64,000 bases of DNA from Marchantia polymorpha subsp. ruderalis. Taxonomy: Eukaryota; Streptophyta; Marchantiopsida; Marchantiales; Marchantiaceae. The translations under genes were made by a program, and so were the position numbers. The DNA is taken from positions 6,302,001 to 6,366,000 of the forward strand of contig AP031354.1 in NCBI GenBank assembly GCA_037833965.1, read 5' to 3'. The notes under the pieces are model-generated. The model worked only from the letters and a program-made list of their open reading frames with translations, made no database searches and was not told where the DNA came from. Shown here piece by piece: positions 1 through 11,398 of this stretch. Positions within the stretch are counted from its first letter, which is position 1. Each line of letters begins with the position of its first letter.

Positions 1-695
1 TCTTGTGACAGATGTCTACCTTCTAGATATTGCATCAAGGAATTCCTGTTGGTAGGTCAGACTTACCTCCTACTGGCATTGTGGCGAGAACTCTTAGATA
101 CAGTTAGAATCCAAGATATATCAAACACCCTAAGTCTAAGCTACCAAAGAAATCTTAAACCTAGGGACAATTCCCTAGGTTTAGGATTAACATTTATGAA
201 CTTCAGGATCTGGTAAAAAAACTGGCATCTCTACCCTTATTATTCCATCCTTTAGACAGAAAAATTTCCCATATGGAAAACATATCTGGTGTCATCTGGA
301 AAGAGATGAATAACTGTAACAAATGTATCTTAGTCTGATCCTATCGAAGTGATCAACAAGAGAATTCAGTAAAGAGGATAATTCATATTGATCTCTCGTG
401 CATCCCTTTGTCAGATAAGCGTGCAAGATGTGAAAAGAACTGATCCAAGGAAGTGAGATGTTCAACAACATAATATCGCTCTTCTCTCGTCTATGCGTTA
501 GTCGGAATATTTGTCATATTAGACAAATTTGATTGCTTCAGCGATCTTGAAATAGCCAGAAATATTCAATTGCAATATCACAATGGGCAAACCAACATAT
601 ATTCTATGAATATGAATTAAAGAATTGATCTCATGAAGACAAGTGACCTTTTTGATCTAGGGTCTAGGAACTAGGCAGATTCCAATGTGACGTAA

Positions 696-890
696 TATTC
701 AACAGTAATGTGGGAATCTCGACAAAAACACACCATCAAGAAGTAAGGGGTATGAAAAGTTTGATTAAGTATCTAAACAAGATATGAGAGGTATTATTCA
801 ACAGTAAGGTGGGAATCTCTACAAAAAGATACTATCAAGAAGTAAGGGGTATGGAAAGTTTGATTAAGTATCTAAACAAGATATGAGAGG
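696..890. repeat. 99-bp tandem duplication (two units)
   Basis: Two adjacent near-identical units with a 99-bp period. Both start with TATTCAACAGTAA and both end with ATATGAGAGG (at about 791 and 890). They differ by only a few substitutions, so the duplication is fairly recent. No coding role is visible. Confidence 0.85.
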
Positions 891-2619
891 CTTTGTGATC
901 GTCATTGTTCGTGTAGACTGGTGTAACGTATAATTGGAGTAAGATTTGGGAAGGAGCCTATCGTCTGGAATGATGTGAGATAAGAGAAGAAAAACACTTA
1001 CCAATTTCATTTAGTTGATAGAATCAGAATTCCTATGGGTCTAATTTCAAATTTGAGAACATATAGTTCTCAGTAAAACCATTTTTTTGTTATGCAATTA
1101 CTACACACAAGAAACATGGATGATCTAATTAATGAGCACCAAAAATGGCGTGATAAGTAAAGCTTGGTCGTTTGAATCATAGCTTGTCAATCATCAACTA
1201 GAAGTTATCTTGCTTGAACTTCCTAGAAAACATGAAATCCTAAAACCACATAAAAATAAAGATATTGAAGGATATAAAAAGTCGGAAACCTCCTCACCTG
1301 CTGAACTGCACCATTATATTTGAAAGTCAAGTTTAAATATGTGTCGTCAAATGTAAAAACCTTGACCTCAACACATGTAGTGTCTTAACAGTAGTGTCTA
1401 AACAGTCTGATACAGGTTATTTTAAACAAGTTTAACTCTTATTTTCAATGTTTCCTTCAGGTGTTGAGGAGGCTGTAGAAGATTCCATAAACTTATTCAT
1501 ATATGATCTCGCTAAACACCAGCAAATGGATGATAGAAGCAATAAGCAAGAATCCTTCCTTCACAAAAAAAACACTTTCTCAGAAGATTCTAATTACAAG
1601 GACCCATATAATTTTACAACATATCAAATATCAAGCAGAGGAATGGATTCAAGCGATGAATTGTAAAATAAATCCAAAAAACTGGTATCTACATGATAAA
1701 ATCAGTACAAATTTTATAAGAAAAAAACTCGTTTCATTGAGGCTTCTTTGGTATAGGCTTTCCTAAGAGAAAAAAGGTTGAAAATCAGGAAAAAATGACT
1801 TTAGTCTTTCTGATGTGTATCTTTTCTAAGTTAGAATCATCTCTCTTGGCTTATTTTGAAAATAATATCCTTCAAATAGTGAGATCTGGTGACAATGGAT
1901 TGTTTATCAACACTCCATCTGTCGAAATTTCACAATCTTATCTGCATGAAATACTAATTCACATGGAACGAGAGACGATGTGGGTTTTCTTCAACCAAGA
2001 GGTTTCTGTTTTCTTAGAAAGCGAATGCTACAACACTACACAAGGTTATATGACAACATTTTGGATGTTAGTCATGAAATCGAATGATACCTGACAACTA
2101 TTTCTGAGTTGGATAAGTACTTTTCTTGTATGGGTATAGTGAATAGTATGGTCAAACGTACGAAGTTTCTACAGCATATAAACAGATTTGTTTCATCATC
2201 TTTATGAATCAGTCGGAAAATAGATTCCAGATATCTACTTTTCTTGGATGTTTGCATTCATATTCTTCATATATGGAGAAGAAGAAGTTGAATAGTTTCC
2301 TATGAATTTGCTATGTCAAGGCGGTAGAGTATGTAAGAAAGAATCTCAAAAGAGATTCTTTCGACCCTTGAAAGGGACTAAGGAGATCCTAAGAGGTCTT
2401 CTAACTCAATATGGCATTATGAAGCAACAAATAACTTTTATATGGTCGAATGAATCTTGTAAATTACTTGAAGTTGGTTGAAATTAGCAAGAAGACGTGA
2501 ATAATTGAACAAATCGCATCGTTTGTTTTCATTCAATTAAGATAATTGAACAATGTAAAAGGCAAGATAAAGATTTACAGCAATACTAAGATGACCAGAT
2601 TTTTGATAGTTTTAACCTT

Positions 2620-3345
2620 TCAGACACAACCATAACGATACTTACAAGTACTTTTACGAATCTTATCAAATTGTTTATAGCTTGTAGGTTTCGAACCAAC
2701 CATGGCAATAAACAAAAGTACTTTCCCAGATGTGACAAGATATTTTGTTAGTTTCTACGTTTTCGACGCAACCATGACAATACTTACAATTACTGTTACA
2801 AGTCTTATCAGATTATTTTATAGCTTTTAAGTTTCAGACACAACTATGGCAACACTTACAATTACTTTCAAAAATCTAATCAAGCTTTTTGTTAGTTTGT
2901 AAGTTTCAAACACAACCATCGCAGTAATTACATGTACTTTCACAAATCTAATCAATCTTTGTGTTAATTTGTAAGTTTCAAACACAATTATGGCAACACT
3001 TACAATTACTTTCAAAAATCTAATCAATCTTTTTGTTAGTTTGTAAGTTTCAAACACAACCATCGCAATAATTACATGTACTTTAACAAATCTAATCAAT
3101 CTTTGTGTTAATTTGTAAGTTTCAAACACAATTATGGCAACACTTACAATTACTTTCAAAAATCTAATCAATCTTTTTGTTAGTTTGTAAGTTTCAAACA
3201 CAACCATCGAAATAATTACATGTACTTTCACAAATCTAATCAATCTTTGTGTTAGTTTGTAAGTTTCAAACACAACTATGGGAATACCTGCATGTACTTT
3301 CACAAATCTGATCAAGATTTTTTGATAGGTTTTATAAGTTTAAAA
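2620..3345. repeat. 72-bp minisatellite, about ten units
   Basis: Units recur every 70-72 bp, recognisable by a core like CAAACACAACCATCGCA followed by TTACATGTACTTTCA and AATCTAATCAATCTTT. The first three units (2,620-2,830) are degenerate. From about 2,837 onward two unit types alternate (ACAATTATGGCAACAC and ACAACCATCGCAATAA), giving a 144-bp higher-order period. Because 72 is a multiple of three, the minus strand is open for 162 codons across it; I regard that frame as a by-product of the repeat, not a gene. Confidence 0.88.
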
Positions 3346-4225
3346 CTCAACCGTGGCCATGCAAAGTACTTACATAAACCACAATATATGTCACCATGGC
3401 AGACTGAGGAAACGCAGTGAAATGCACCGATTGAAAAATTACCTTTTGACATCTTTGGATCAACCTTTATTGTTGAAGTAGTAGATTAATCTAGGAATGA
3501 AGCCATTAAAATTTGTAATTGGGCAAATAAGTTCGCGAGAAAAGAATAATCCTTCTAAACACATTCTATTTACACTGTTCACATCTTCTGTGCAAACTTT
3601 ATGATTATATAGCGTCGAAAGGGTCATTGAGCTGAGATAAACCATGTCAGTAGAGTAACCACATAACATTAATCAGATTAGTAATTGCCAAAAAACGAAA
3701 GGTTTATTACTCTCCTACTATTATACTATTTTACTGAAATTTTGTTGATGATTTTGAAATGTCAACAAACCTGAGCTAGATCACAACTCTGTGTCTCTCA
3801 GAGCAACTCGATCAGTAGCTCAGCAGCAAGAAAGTAGTATGCGAATGATCGCTAAGGAATCGCGTATGTCACAAGTTGGAAAGTCAAGCAATCTGTCTAG
3901 ACGATCGTCTCGTGAACTGAATTGAACACATTGAACTAAACGATAGGTAAGACAGAGGACTTATCTGTTCCAAGTTGAAAGTGCTGAAATTCAAACAAAA
4001 ATTTGAAATTTCCGAAGTAACCTCCCATCCAACTGCAGGAGCCTGGCGCGGAGACGCGGAGAGTAATTCTAACGTTTGAAGAAAAGCAACGTCAAGCAAA
4101 CGTTGATGTCGTTGACCGTTGGTGATACGAGAGTTTCATCGCAATCTCAAACAAAGTTTCCTATCATGTAACTCCGAATCTCTCCTTCGATAATGAGGTA
4201 AAGTTTCGCTTTCAGGAGAAAACAT

Positions 4226-4372
4226 CGTAACCTCAACGAGAATATACGTTCCATCTTATCGTGTGTGGGTCTATGTACCAACTAAGCTTTTGCGCAAATG
4301 AACGTAATCTCAACGAGAAGGTTCATTCCATTTTCTCGTGTGTGCGTCTATATACCATATAAGCTTTTGCGA
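4226..4372. repeat. Imperfect 77-bp direct duplication
   Basis: Two copies begin with CGTAAYCTCAACGAGAA at 4,226 and 4,303 and both contain TCGTGTGTG, GTCTAT and TAAGCTTTTGCG. They are more diverged than the duplication at 696-890. No gene is associated. Confidence 0.7.
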
Positions 4373-4635
4373 AGTGTCATATTGAAACATTACGAAATAA
4401 GTACAACATTTCACATACTTCGTATCTAGTGGATATGTTTTAATTAAAGCTCATTATTATCGAGAACATATTATTGTGACGGAGATTCCAATAAGTACTG
4501 AACTCTGTTACACTCTTATGATGCATGTCATCATAAAATTGTGCGAGGAGAAATTTCAGACCCAGGGAATCATCATACTCGATTTAGCACAACCAGAAGG
4601 AAAGCAGAATACGATTAAAAGTTGTTTTTATCCCC

Positions 4636-4681
4636 ATAATTACATAGTCTTCGTGAAAAAACACGAAAATTATGTAATTAT
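4636..4681. repeat. 20-bp inverted repeat with six-base loop
   Basis: The left arm 4,636-4,655 and the right arm 4,662-4,681 pair at 18 of 20 positions around the loop AAAAAA. It could be a small foldback element remnant or chance in AT-rich DNA. There is no clear flanking duplication. Confidence 0.5.
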
Positions 4682-7600
4682 TACACGTTTATGAACACGA
4701 TGATATATGTAATAAAAGATGGTAGAGATGTAGATATCCTGCGATGAAACTAAGAATTTGAATACAAATATTGCCACACAACATATCCCACTGTTTTGCA
4801 CTTCGTGATAGAAAATTAAATCCCTATGTAAAGATTCATAATGAATGTTCCTTAGATACTTAGATATTAGCATAATGTTGGGAGAATATGATGTTTGCAG
4901 AATATGGCCATTTTCTTATCCAGATTACTATAATACAATTCCAATGTAGACTTTTTGATTACTATGATCTTTTTACGATTATATTTTGTTGAAAACTGCT
5001 TATTCAACAAGGGATCGTTAATGACATCGCGGTTTAGCCCTCAATCATCAGAATTCTAAGCATTAGATCCCCTAATCTAGTACTTTCATATTGGAAATAT
5101 TTATATCATTTTTTTACTCGATGAAGTATAAATGTAAAGAACATCAGATATCAATGTCTATGGTTTCAGTTCATGTATATTTATTTAAATTTACAGCATC
5201 TAAACTCTTACTCCATGCTCTTCTGACTTATTTCTCGATGCAAATAAAACGACTTCAGAGTTCAGTGGCTAGAATATCCAATGTTGGAGTGAGCTGGTAT
5301 TGAGAAAGTACTAGTACATCTGGCTTTGTTCGTAGAAGATCATGTGAAAAATCTATACACTAATTCAAGAGACATAAAGAACATCTCACTCTTTGAAAAA
5401 TTAGATATTTTTATGATATCCTATCTTATGAAGTTTTTCATTTCATAATACTTGTGTGGATACTTTTAAATATGAATGTCTCAGTGTAATCCGAGAAAGC
5501 CATCCATCCTTCCTACTCAAACAAATGTTATAACAGGAGAGCTCAGGTTTAATTTTTCCATCAAACAAAAGGTATTTGTGTCATTGCAAGAGATACATAA
5601 TCAACTTCATTTTTAATAGGTTTATAAATGCCATTCAACCATTTTTGTTTCAATTGTTGACCATTGGCCTCAGAGATTGAAACGTCAGAGGAAATCACGA
5701 CCACACTGCTATAACAATGAATAAACGAGGCAACAAATGAGAATTTTGTCGAGTGTAACCAAGAAATTTGAGAAAGAATTGAGACAAAAGAATTGCGAAT
5801 TTGTTCTCCACAAAAGAACATTCGAGACATTCTCATTCTCTCAATTCTTTATGGAAAGTGCGCACGGTTGGTCTGTGCAAGCCAGGAGCAGCCAGTGGTC
5901 TATATTTTTTGTGCTTCTCCAGCAGTACACTCCTATGAAGTTTATAAGATGTAGCACTAGAGAATCCAAAAGAGACTGGACCACCAGTACTGCTTTAGCA
6001 CTTCGAGGGACCAAGCTTTACCTCTCGGCTGCTCCAGAACTTGAGGAATAAAGCTCGAGTCACAGCTTATATAGGAGACCAACTTCAGGATAGGACCAGC
6101 ACCTTTGGGTACATGAGAGCCCGATAATCAAGCAGGAATATTTCACCATTGAATCCAGTTGCTGGTCATTTGCAAGCAGGAATCTGCACGCAGCTGATGG
6201 AGATGTATTTTCTTCTCCGGATGATGCCCGATCTCTATCAACCGTCACTGGGATGACAGTGTGAGACGTGCCCATTGTTGTCAGATCTTTGCAGACTGGA
6301 ACTGTTGACCACTGCTGCTGTTCACTCGGCGTCATCGATTTTCATCATCAGACCAAATGGAATCGCAGATCAGATTGTCGTGCTTATCCTATTCTTCAAT
6401 TGTTTTATCATATGCTCCGGTCCTGTCCTGTCATGCTGAACCCAAACTCTTCACACCACTGTCAACTCCAAGGGTCACAGATTGGTCCAGTGGGAAGCAG
6501 TGTTTGAACTATTTTTGGCTCGCCCTAATCAGCCTTTTTTCTGAACTGACTAACCACGAAGATTGCTTTGCTCTTGGAATATGCAAAGAATCCTTCTCAC
6601 TGCCTTCAGTTCTATCTCTTGATTCTCGTATGCTCTTGCATACGATAATCACTAGTGTCATGGGATCCCCTTGGACTCTATAGATACTTAACTTAATCAT
6701 ATACTTTCCAGATTTGGTGGCTCAGAATTCGGTCTTGTGCAATTGTCCTTTGTCTGGGGAGGAGATGTAAGCCTTATGTATAAGGCGCTATACAAGACGT
6801 GACTGACTCAAATTACTAAAAAAGCTAGCATCCTGCAATCTTTTATGACGGCAGAGGCAGAAGTCATCAAGACATTGATAGATCCAAGAATCCTAAACGA
6901 AAGGAATCGAGTATGAAAGATATCTATTTTATGCATGAGACTCTCTGATATATCTGTCTCCGACTATGACCCCCTCATGGGGCCGTTAGGCATGAAAACC
7001 AACTGTAAAGCCATTCATAACTTTGCAGTAGGCATAATATTATGTGTAGAAAAGAACAAAGAAATACTTCATGTCCCAAAGCATTATTTCAGTGCTTTCG
7101 GATATGCTTGAACTTGAATAACTTATATAACTTGAAACTGGAGTTATATTGGCTGCTTGGAGGGCATCTGTTGATCTTTTGAATTACATCTAGATTTCGT
7201 CAGAAAACTTCAGTGATTCAGTGCTGGTTGTGTAGCACCTACGATGGCATCCAGCATGGAAGTGCTCGTATGGTCCGGCTGCAGGCATATTTCATAGGCG
7301 AGGAAGTGCTGCATAGTACACAGACGTCATTGCGTTCTTTCCATGCGGACGAATCCCTGAGCAGTATATTCATCGTGGCGTTACGTCAAGTCGACAAGAT
7401 CTAGAGAAGATAACAAGCCTTCATCAAGACTGGATCGACTTGTCGACAGGATAGCACAAGAACAACAAATCACTTACAGATCCTAATGTCTCACAGAAAG
7501 TTTAGTGGGAAGTTTCCGTTTGCAATACTCGTTTATCGGCGAATATAGTCTGGGGAACGTTTGGTTTACCCACACCATTGTTCTCAAGGTCGCCATGAAA

Positions 7601-7832
7601 TAAAAAATAAACGATTGTCGAAGCGACAATGAAGAGAATCTCTAATTTTAACAACCGGTGGCATACTGCACTAAAGCATGTGAAGTCACCAGTAAAGCAG
7701 CTGTTGGAAAAGTGGATAGGATCAAGTTGAAGCCAGATAAATACACCTAACTCTCCATACTCTACCTGAATTATTGCATCTTCCTAGATTATATGTCTTC
7801 CTAGATTCTCACACGGAACAAGGATCAAGAAA

Positions 7833-9182
7833 ATGACGCCGGGAATTACGCCTGCGCATAGGCCGGACGCATCCCTTGCGCAGGACCGATCGGCGGAGCA
7901 GGACCTAACGGAGGAGTGGGTTGACTGTCCGCAGGGTGAAATTAGTGCGCGCGAGGCACAATTACACTCCGCGCAGGTACATTCCGCACGATCGCCTTCG
8001 GCGGTAGACGCCGGCGGCGAGGAGGTAACAGTCGCGGCGGGACAAGGACAGGCGGACGATGCGAATTTGGCACGGCCGCATTCACCCACCGCCTTGGACA
8101 TTTTAGCAGGGAGCAGCGAGGCTGCAGGAGCGCCAGCGGTGGCAGAGCACGCAGACATTTTGCAGCCCCGCACAGGCCAGTCGCCGACGAATTCAATGGC
8201 GACCGAAATCCTCAATTCGGAGGATGACGAAGAAGGAGGATCCACAGAATCCGTGTCGGGATCGGGATCCACCGAGGAGGAGGAAGAGGAAATGGTAGGC
8301 GCGCCGACGGCGGCGCTCTGTGAGCAGGTAGTACCTCTACTGAGGTACCTGGATCGCAAGATGGAGAAGTACGCGGACCCTCGCCAGCCTAGGTCCTACG
8401 TCGAGTTAGTGCGTAGGCGAACTTGCACTAAAGTCCACACCAGCAAGTTCCTGGCCCTGTTGGACCAGGAACTTAAGGATCTGCGGGAGAAGCATGAGTG
8501 CTTGTGGGGTCAGTACAACCTCAATAGGAAGTTGTACAAACACTTCGACAAGACAAAGAACGAGAAGCTGGAAGAGTTCGCCAAGGAGAAGGCGAAGCTC
8601 ACAGAGGCGCTGGATTCTAAGTAGGCTTCGAATCGAATTTTGTCAGAGGAGCTCGTGAGACAGACACTGTTGTTAGAGCAGTGTCAGCTCGCACGACAGG
8701 CGGATGAGGAATTAATCCGCAGACTGCAGTCCGAGTGCGGGGAATTGAGAGCACAGCGTGCGGAGGCCGAATTGCAGTTGGTTGTAGTTGAAGATGATCG
8801 CCGGCGGGCGGCAGATCGCACGAAGGAAGAGATGGCGAGGCGAGTCACCCACTGTCTCAAGGGCTACGCCCACTAGGAAGTGGCGGCGCAAGAGAAACTC
8901 ACACTGCGCGAGTTAGAGCTTCGTGCAGACGGGTTGTTGACAGGTGACAGTCGGAGTCGGCGGCGGCGAGTGGCGAAGAAGCTAGACTCTTTTCTATCGA
9001 GATCACGGGACACCATGGCCACTATTGAGACGGAGGTTTCCGCGGTGTTGCGACGGTTGGGACTGCGCAGTCGAGCTGAGAACTGGCAGGGTAGCGAGTT
9101 AGTGCGCGGCAGTCCGTCGCACAGGAGGCGAAGCACAGGTTATGCGGAGTGTAGTGTAGCGTGGTTCCGTGCAGGCGTGTAG
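7833..9182 (+). pseudogene. E1 U3-encoded protein, 5'-truncated and broken by two stop codons
   Basis: Matches the intact LTR proteins of this window from about residue 600 to the C-terminus. It includes the SALDIL-like stretch, the acidic Glu tract, a version of LSEQVIPLLRYLDRK, the coiled coil and the C-terminal FELRA-like segment. The frame stays open apart from in-frame TAG at 8,622-8,624 and 8,874-8,876. The first replaces a Gln codon (CAG) and the second a Trp codon (TGG) of intact copies; both are C-to-T type transitions. There is no frameshift. The N-terminal domain is absent because the LTR is truncated at 7,831, so no function is expected. Confidence 0.88.
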
Positions 9183-9218
9183 CATAGTGCAGTGTAGTGC
9201 TAGTTAGGACTTGGAATG

Positions 9219-9247
9219 TATAAGGTAGTTCAAGGCGTCTTGCCTTG
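9219..9247 (+). promoter_or_regulatory. E1 LTR TATA box and adjacent hairpin
   Basis: TATAAGG at 9,219 lies 37 bp after the U3 ORF stop. It is followed by the stem-loop CAAGGC-GTCTT-GCCTTG at 9,231-9,247. The same pair of elements occurs at this place in every LTR of the window. Confidence 0.6.
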
Positions 9248-9975
9248 GGATTTTTCCCAGTTTCGGAAGTGCAGCTCAGGAACTCAATTCCTCTACATGT
9301 TTGTGTCCTTAGTTCTGTCACCACGCAAGAGGAGCTACACCTTGGCGATCCGCATTGTGTAGTTGAAGGCCTTCGGCCGAATGTTCAGAGCTAGTACATT
9401 GGTTAGAGACTTGAGTAGTTTGGATCTACACCTGCGGGTGATTGCTGATGCTCAGAGCCAGTGCCTAGTTAGATACTTGAACAGCTTCGCCCCTACACCT
9501 TCGAGTGTCTGTTCCTGATTGTACTCCTTCGGGATTTTTCCCCTAAATGCCAAAGTGAAGTTTTGCTACTTCGTGTAAGCCTTGGTTGTAAATTTAGGTT
9601 ACGCTGCAACAGGTGCCTTTAGGGTAACCCCTGTAGTATTTCTGGGAATGACAAGTGCCTAAGAATTCAAACTCTTCAATAGACTGTTATGGTGTGTTAT
9701 TGGAACGTTTCTCAGTGAGTCCTTCCGTGCGGACCTGTGTTCTCTGCGCGTTTTGTGAGTTGAGAGTGTTGTTCACCGCGTATGAGTGACTTCGATCCGA
9801 AGTAGGAAGTCCAACCCGGGCTCCCTACGCTAGCAGAAAGCTAGAGGAAGGGTTGTAAAAGCCGCAGTTGGGAGTCACTACCCGCAGCTTCGCTGAGTGC
9901 TCACGAGAGACTTTCCCCCTGAAATCTTGAGTAGAGGCCCTAACCGACCTCTAGGTTGTGTTTCTGTAGTTTCAA

Positions 9976-10001
9976 GTGTGTGTGTGTGTGTGTGTGTGTG
10001 T
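9976..10001 (+). repeat. (GT)n microsatellite in E1 R-U5
   Basis: Uninterrupted GT dinucleotides. An equivalent (GT)n or (CA)n tract sits at the same LTR position in the other copies, about 200 bp before the LTR end, with copy-specific length. Confidence 0.9.
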
Positions 10002-10222
10002 TGTATGCTGCACTGTGCGACCTCCGAGTGAGCTTCGAGTGAACACTTGCAGTATTCCTAGGAGTGACAGTCGCCTGAGAATTCAAACTTCTCAATAGTC
10101 TGTTAAATGTGACACTTTGTACCCTGTGTGTTCCTCTGTCTCTGTGGATTCGACCTTTCTACCACTATATTGCAATTTTAGCCTTTAATGGGTTATTACA
10201 TAAGAAGCCGACAACTTCTTTT

Positions 10223-10240
10223 TGACGCCGCTGCCGGGGA
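10223..10240 (+). promoter_or_regulatory. E1 primer binding site (mutated)
   Basis: TGACGCCGCTGCCGGGGA starts 22 bases after the LTR end at 10,200. It differs from the intact copies by one G-to-A change at its third base. The motif is complementary to the 3' end of plant tRNA-Asp. Confidence 0.8.
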
Positions 10241-10283
10241 CAGTGCGTCAACGTCGGGGTACAAGAGCAGCAATGCTCTGTGA

Positions 10284-10391
10284 ATGTCGACAGGAGCAAG
10301 TGGGAGCAAACTAATTGCGAGATCTGCCCGCAAGCTCCGTCGAGATTCAGAAAAAGCCGTGGAAGAGACACGGCGTTAGAATAAGAAAACA
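10284..10391 (+). pseudogene. E1 gag, N-terminal fragment
   Basis: Starts MSTGASGS and follows the intact gag N-termini (RKLRRDSEKAVEETRR) for 31 codons. A TAG at 10,377-10,379 then replaces the Gln codon found in intact copies, and 12 bases later the E2 LTR interrupts the gene. A 13-codon upstream ORF starting at 10,273 overlaps this start, as in the intact elements. Confidence 0.85.
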
Positions 10392-11333
10392 TGTAATAAC
10401 CCACTAAAGGCTAAAACTGCAATATAGTGGTAGAAAGGTCGAACCCACAGGGACAGAGGAACACACAGGGTACAAAGCGTCACGTTTAACAGACTATTGA
10501 TGAGTTTGAATTCTCAGGCGACTGTCACTCCCAGAAATACTGCAAGTGTCCACTCGGAGCGCACTCGGAGGTCGCACAGTGCAGCGTAACACACACACAC
10601 ACGCACCTGAAACTACAGAAACACAACCCAGAGATCCGTTAGGACCTCTACTTCAAGATTTCAGGGGGAAAGTCTCTCAAGGGTACACTCAGCGAAGCTG
10701 CGGGTAGTGACTTCCAACTCCGGCTTTTACAACGCTTCCACTAGCTTGCTGCTAGCGTAGGAAACCTGGTTTGGACTGCCTACTTCGGATCGAAGTCACT
10801 CATACGCGGTGAACAACACTCTCAACTCACAAAACGCGCAGAGAACACAGGTCCGCACTGAAGGACTCACTGTGAAACATTCCAGTAACACAACAACAGT
10901 CTATTGAAGAGTTTGAATTCTCAGGCACTTGTCATTCCCAGAAATACTACAGGGGTTACCCTCAAGGCACCTGCTGCAGCGTAGCCTGAATTTACAACCA
11001 AGGCTTACACGAAGTAACAAAACTTCACTTTGGCATTCAGGGGAAAAATCCCAAGGGAGTACAATCAGAAAGAAACACTCGAAGGTGTAGGGGCGAAACT
11101 GTTCAAGTATCTAACTAGTCACTGGCTCTGAGCATCGGCAGTCACCCGCAGGTGCAGTTCCGAACTACTCAAGTCTCTAACCAATGGACTAGCTCTGAAC
11201 ATTCGGCCGAAGGCCTTCAATTACAAAATGCGGAACGCTAAGTTGTAACTCCTCGTGCGTGGTGACAGAACTCAAGGACACAAACACGCAAAGGAAATGG
11301 GTTCCTGATCTGCACTTCTGATGGGAAAGAACC

Positions 11334-11362
11334 CCAGGCAAAACGCCTGGAACTATTTTATA
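11334..11362 (-). promoter_or_regulatory. E2 LTR TATA box and hairpin
   Basis: TATAAAATA on the minus strand at 11,354-11,362. It is followed downstream by the CCAGGC-GTTTT-GCCTGG stem-loop at 11,334-11,350. Confidence 0.6.
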
Positions 11363-11398
11363 CCTTCTAAGTCCTAACTAGCACTACACTGCACTACG

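Larger units (their letters stand above)
1..7830. other. AT-rich flanking DNA without a recognisable gene
   Basis: This stretch is visibly AT-rich and differs sharply from the GC-rich retroelement DNA that starts near 7,830. Open frames are short (under about 165 codons), show no domain I recognise and are scattered on both strands. The longest, on the minus strand at 2,827-3,315, is only a translation of a tandem repeat. Besides the local repeats listed separately I see no LTR, tRNA, rRNA or transposase. Intron-split plant exons cannot be excluded by eye. Confidence 0.6.
7831..10391 (+). mobile_element. E1: decayed Ty3/gypsy element, LTR 3' part, primer site and gag start
   Basis: Oldest retroelement layer, subfamily A. 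The 5' part of its LTR is missing: homology to intact LTRs starts abruptly inside the U3 ORF near 7,831, next to AT-rich DNA. It then runs through the ORF end, a TATA box, R-U5 and the LTR terminus GTTATTACA at 10,200. After the LTR come a 22-nt spacer, the primer binding site and the first 31 gag codons. The minus-strand LTR E2 is inserted at 10,392, probably at the site AAACA (10,387-10,391); the rest of E1 lies beyond the window or is lost. Two nonsense codons in the U3 ORF, one in gag and a changed base in the primer site show age. Confidence 0.88.

Noticed and set aside
2827..3315. 162-codon minus-strand frame with a repeating 24-residue hydrophobic unit
   Set aside because: It is exactly the 72-bp minisatellite read in one frame. 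No start context, family or flanking gene structure supports a protein.
6840..6990. Weak resemblance to a plant receptor-kinase segment (TLIDPRILNERNRV, ILC)
   Set aside because: Only a few residues match, a stop codon interrupts, and neighbouring kinase motifs are absent. Not above chance.
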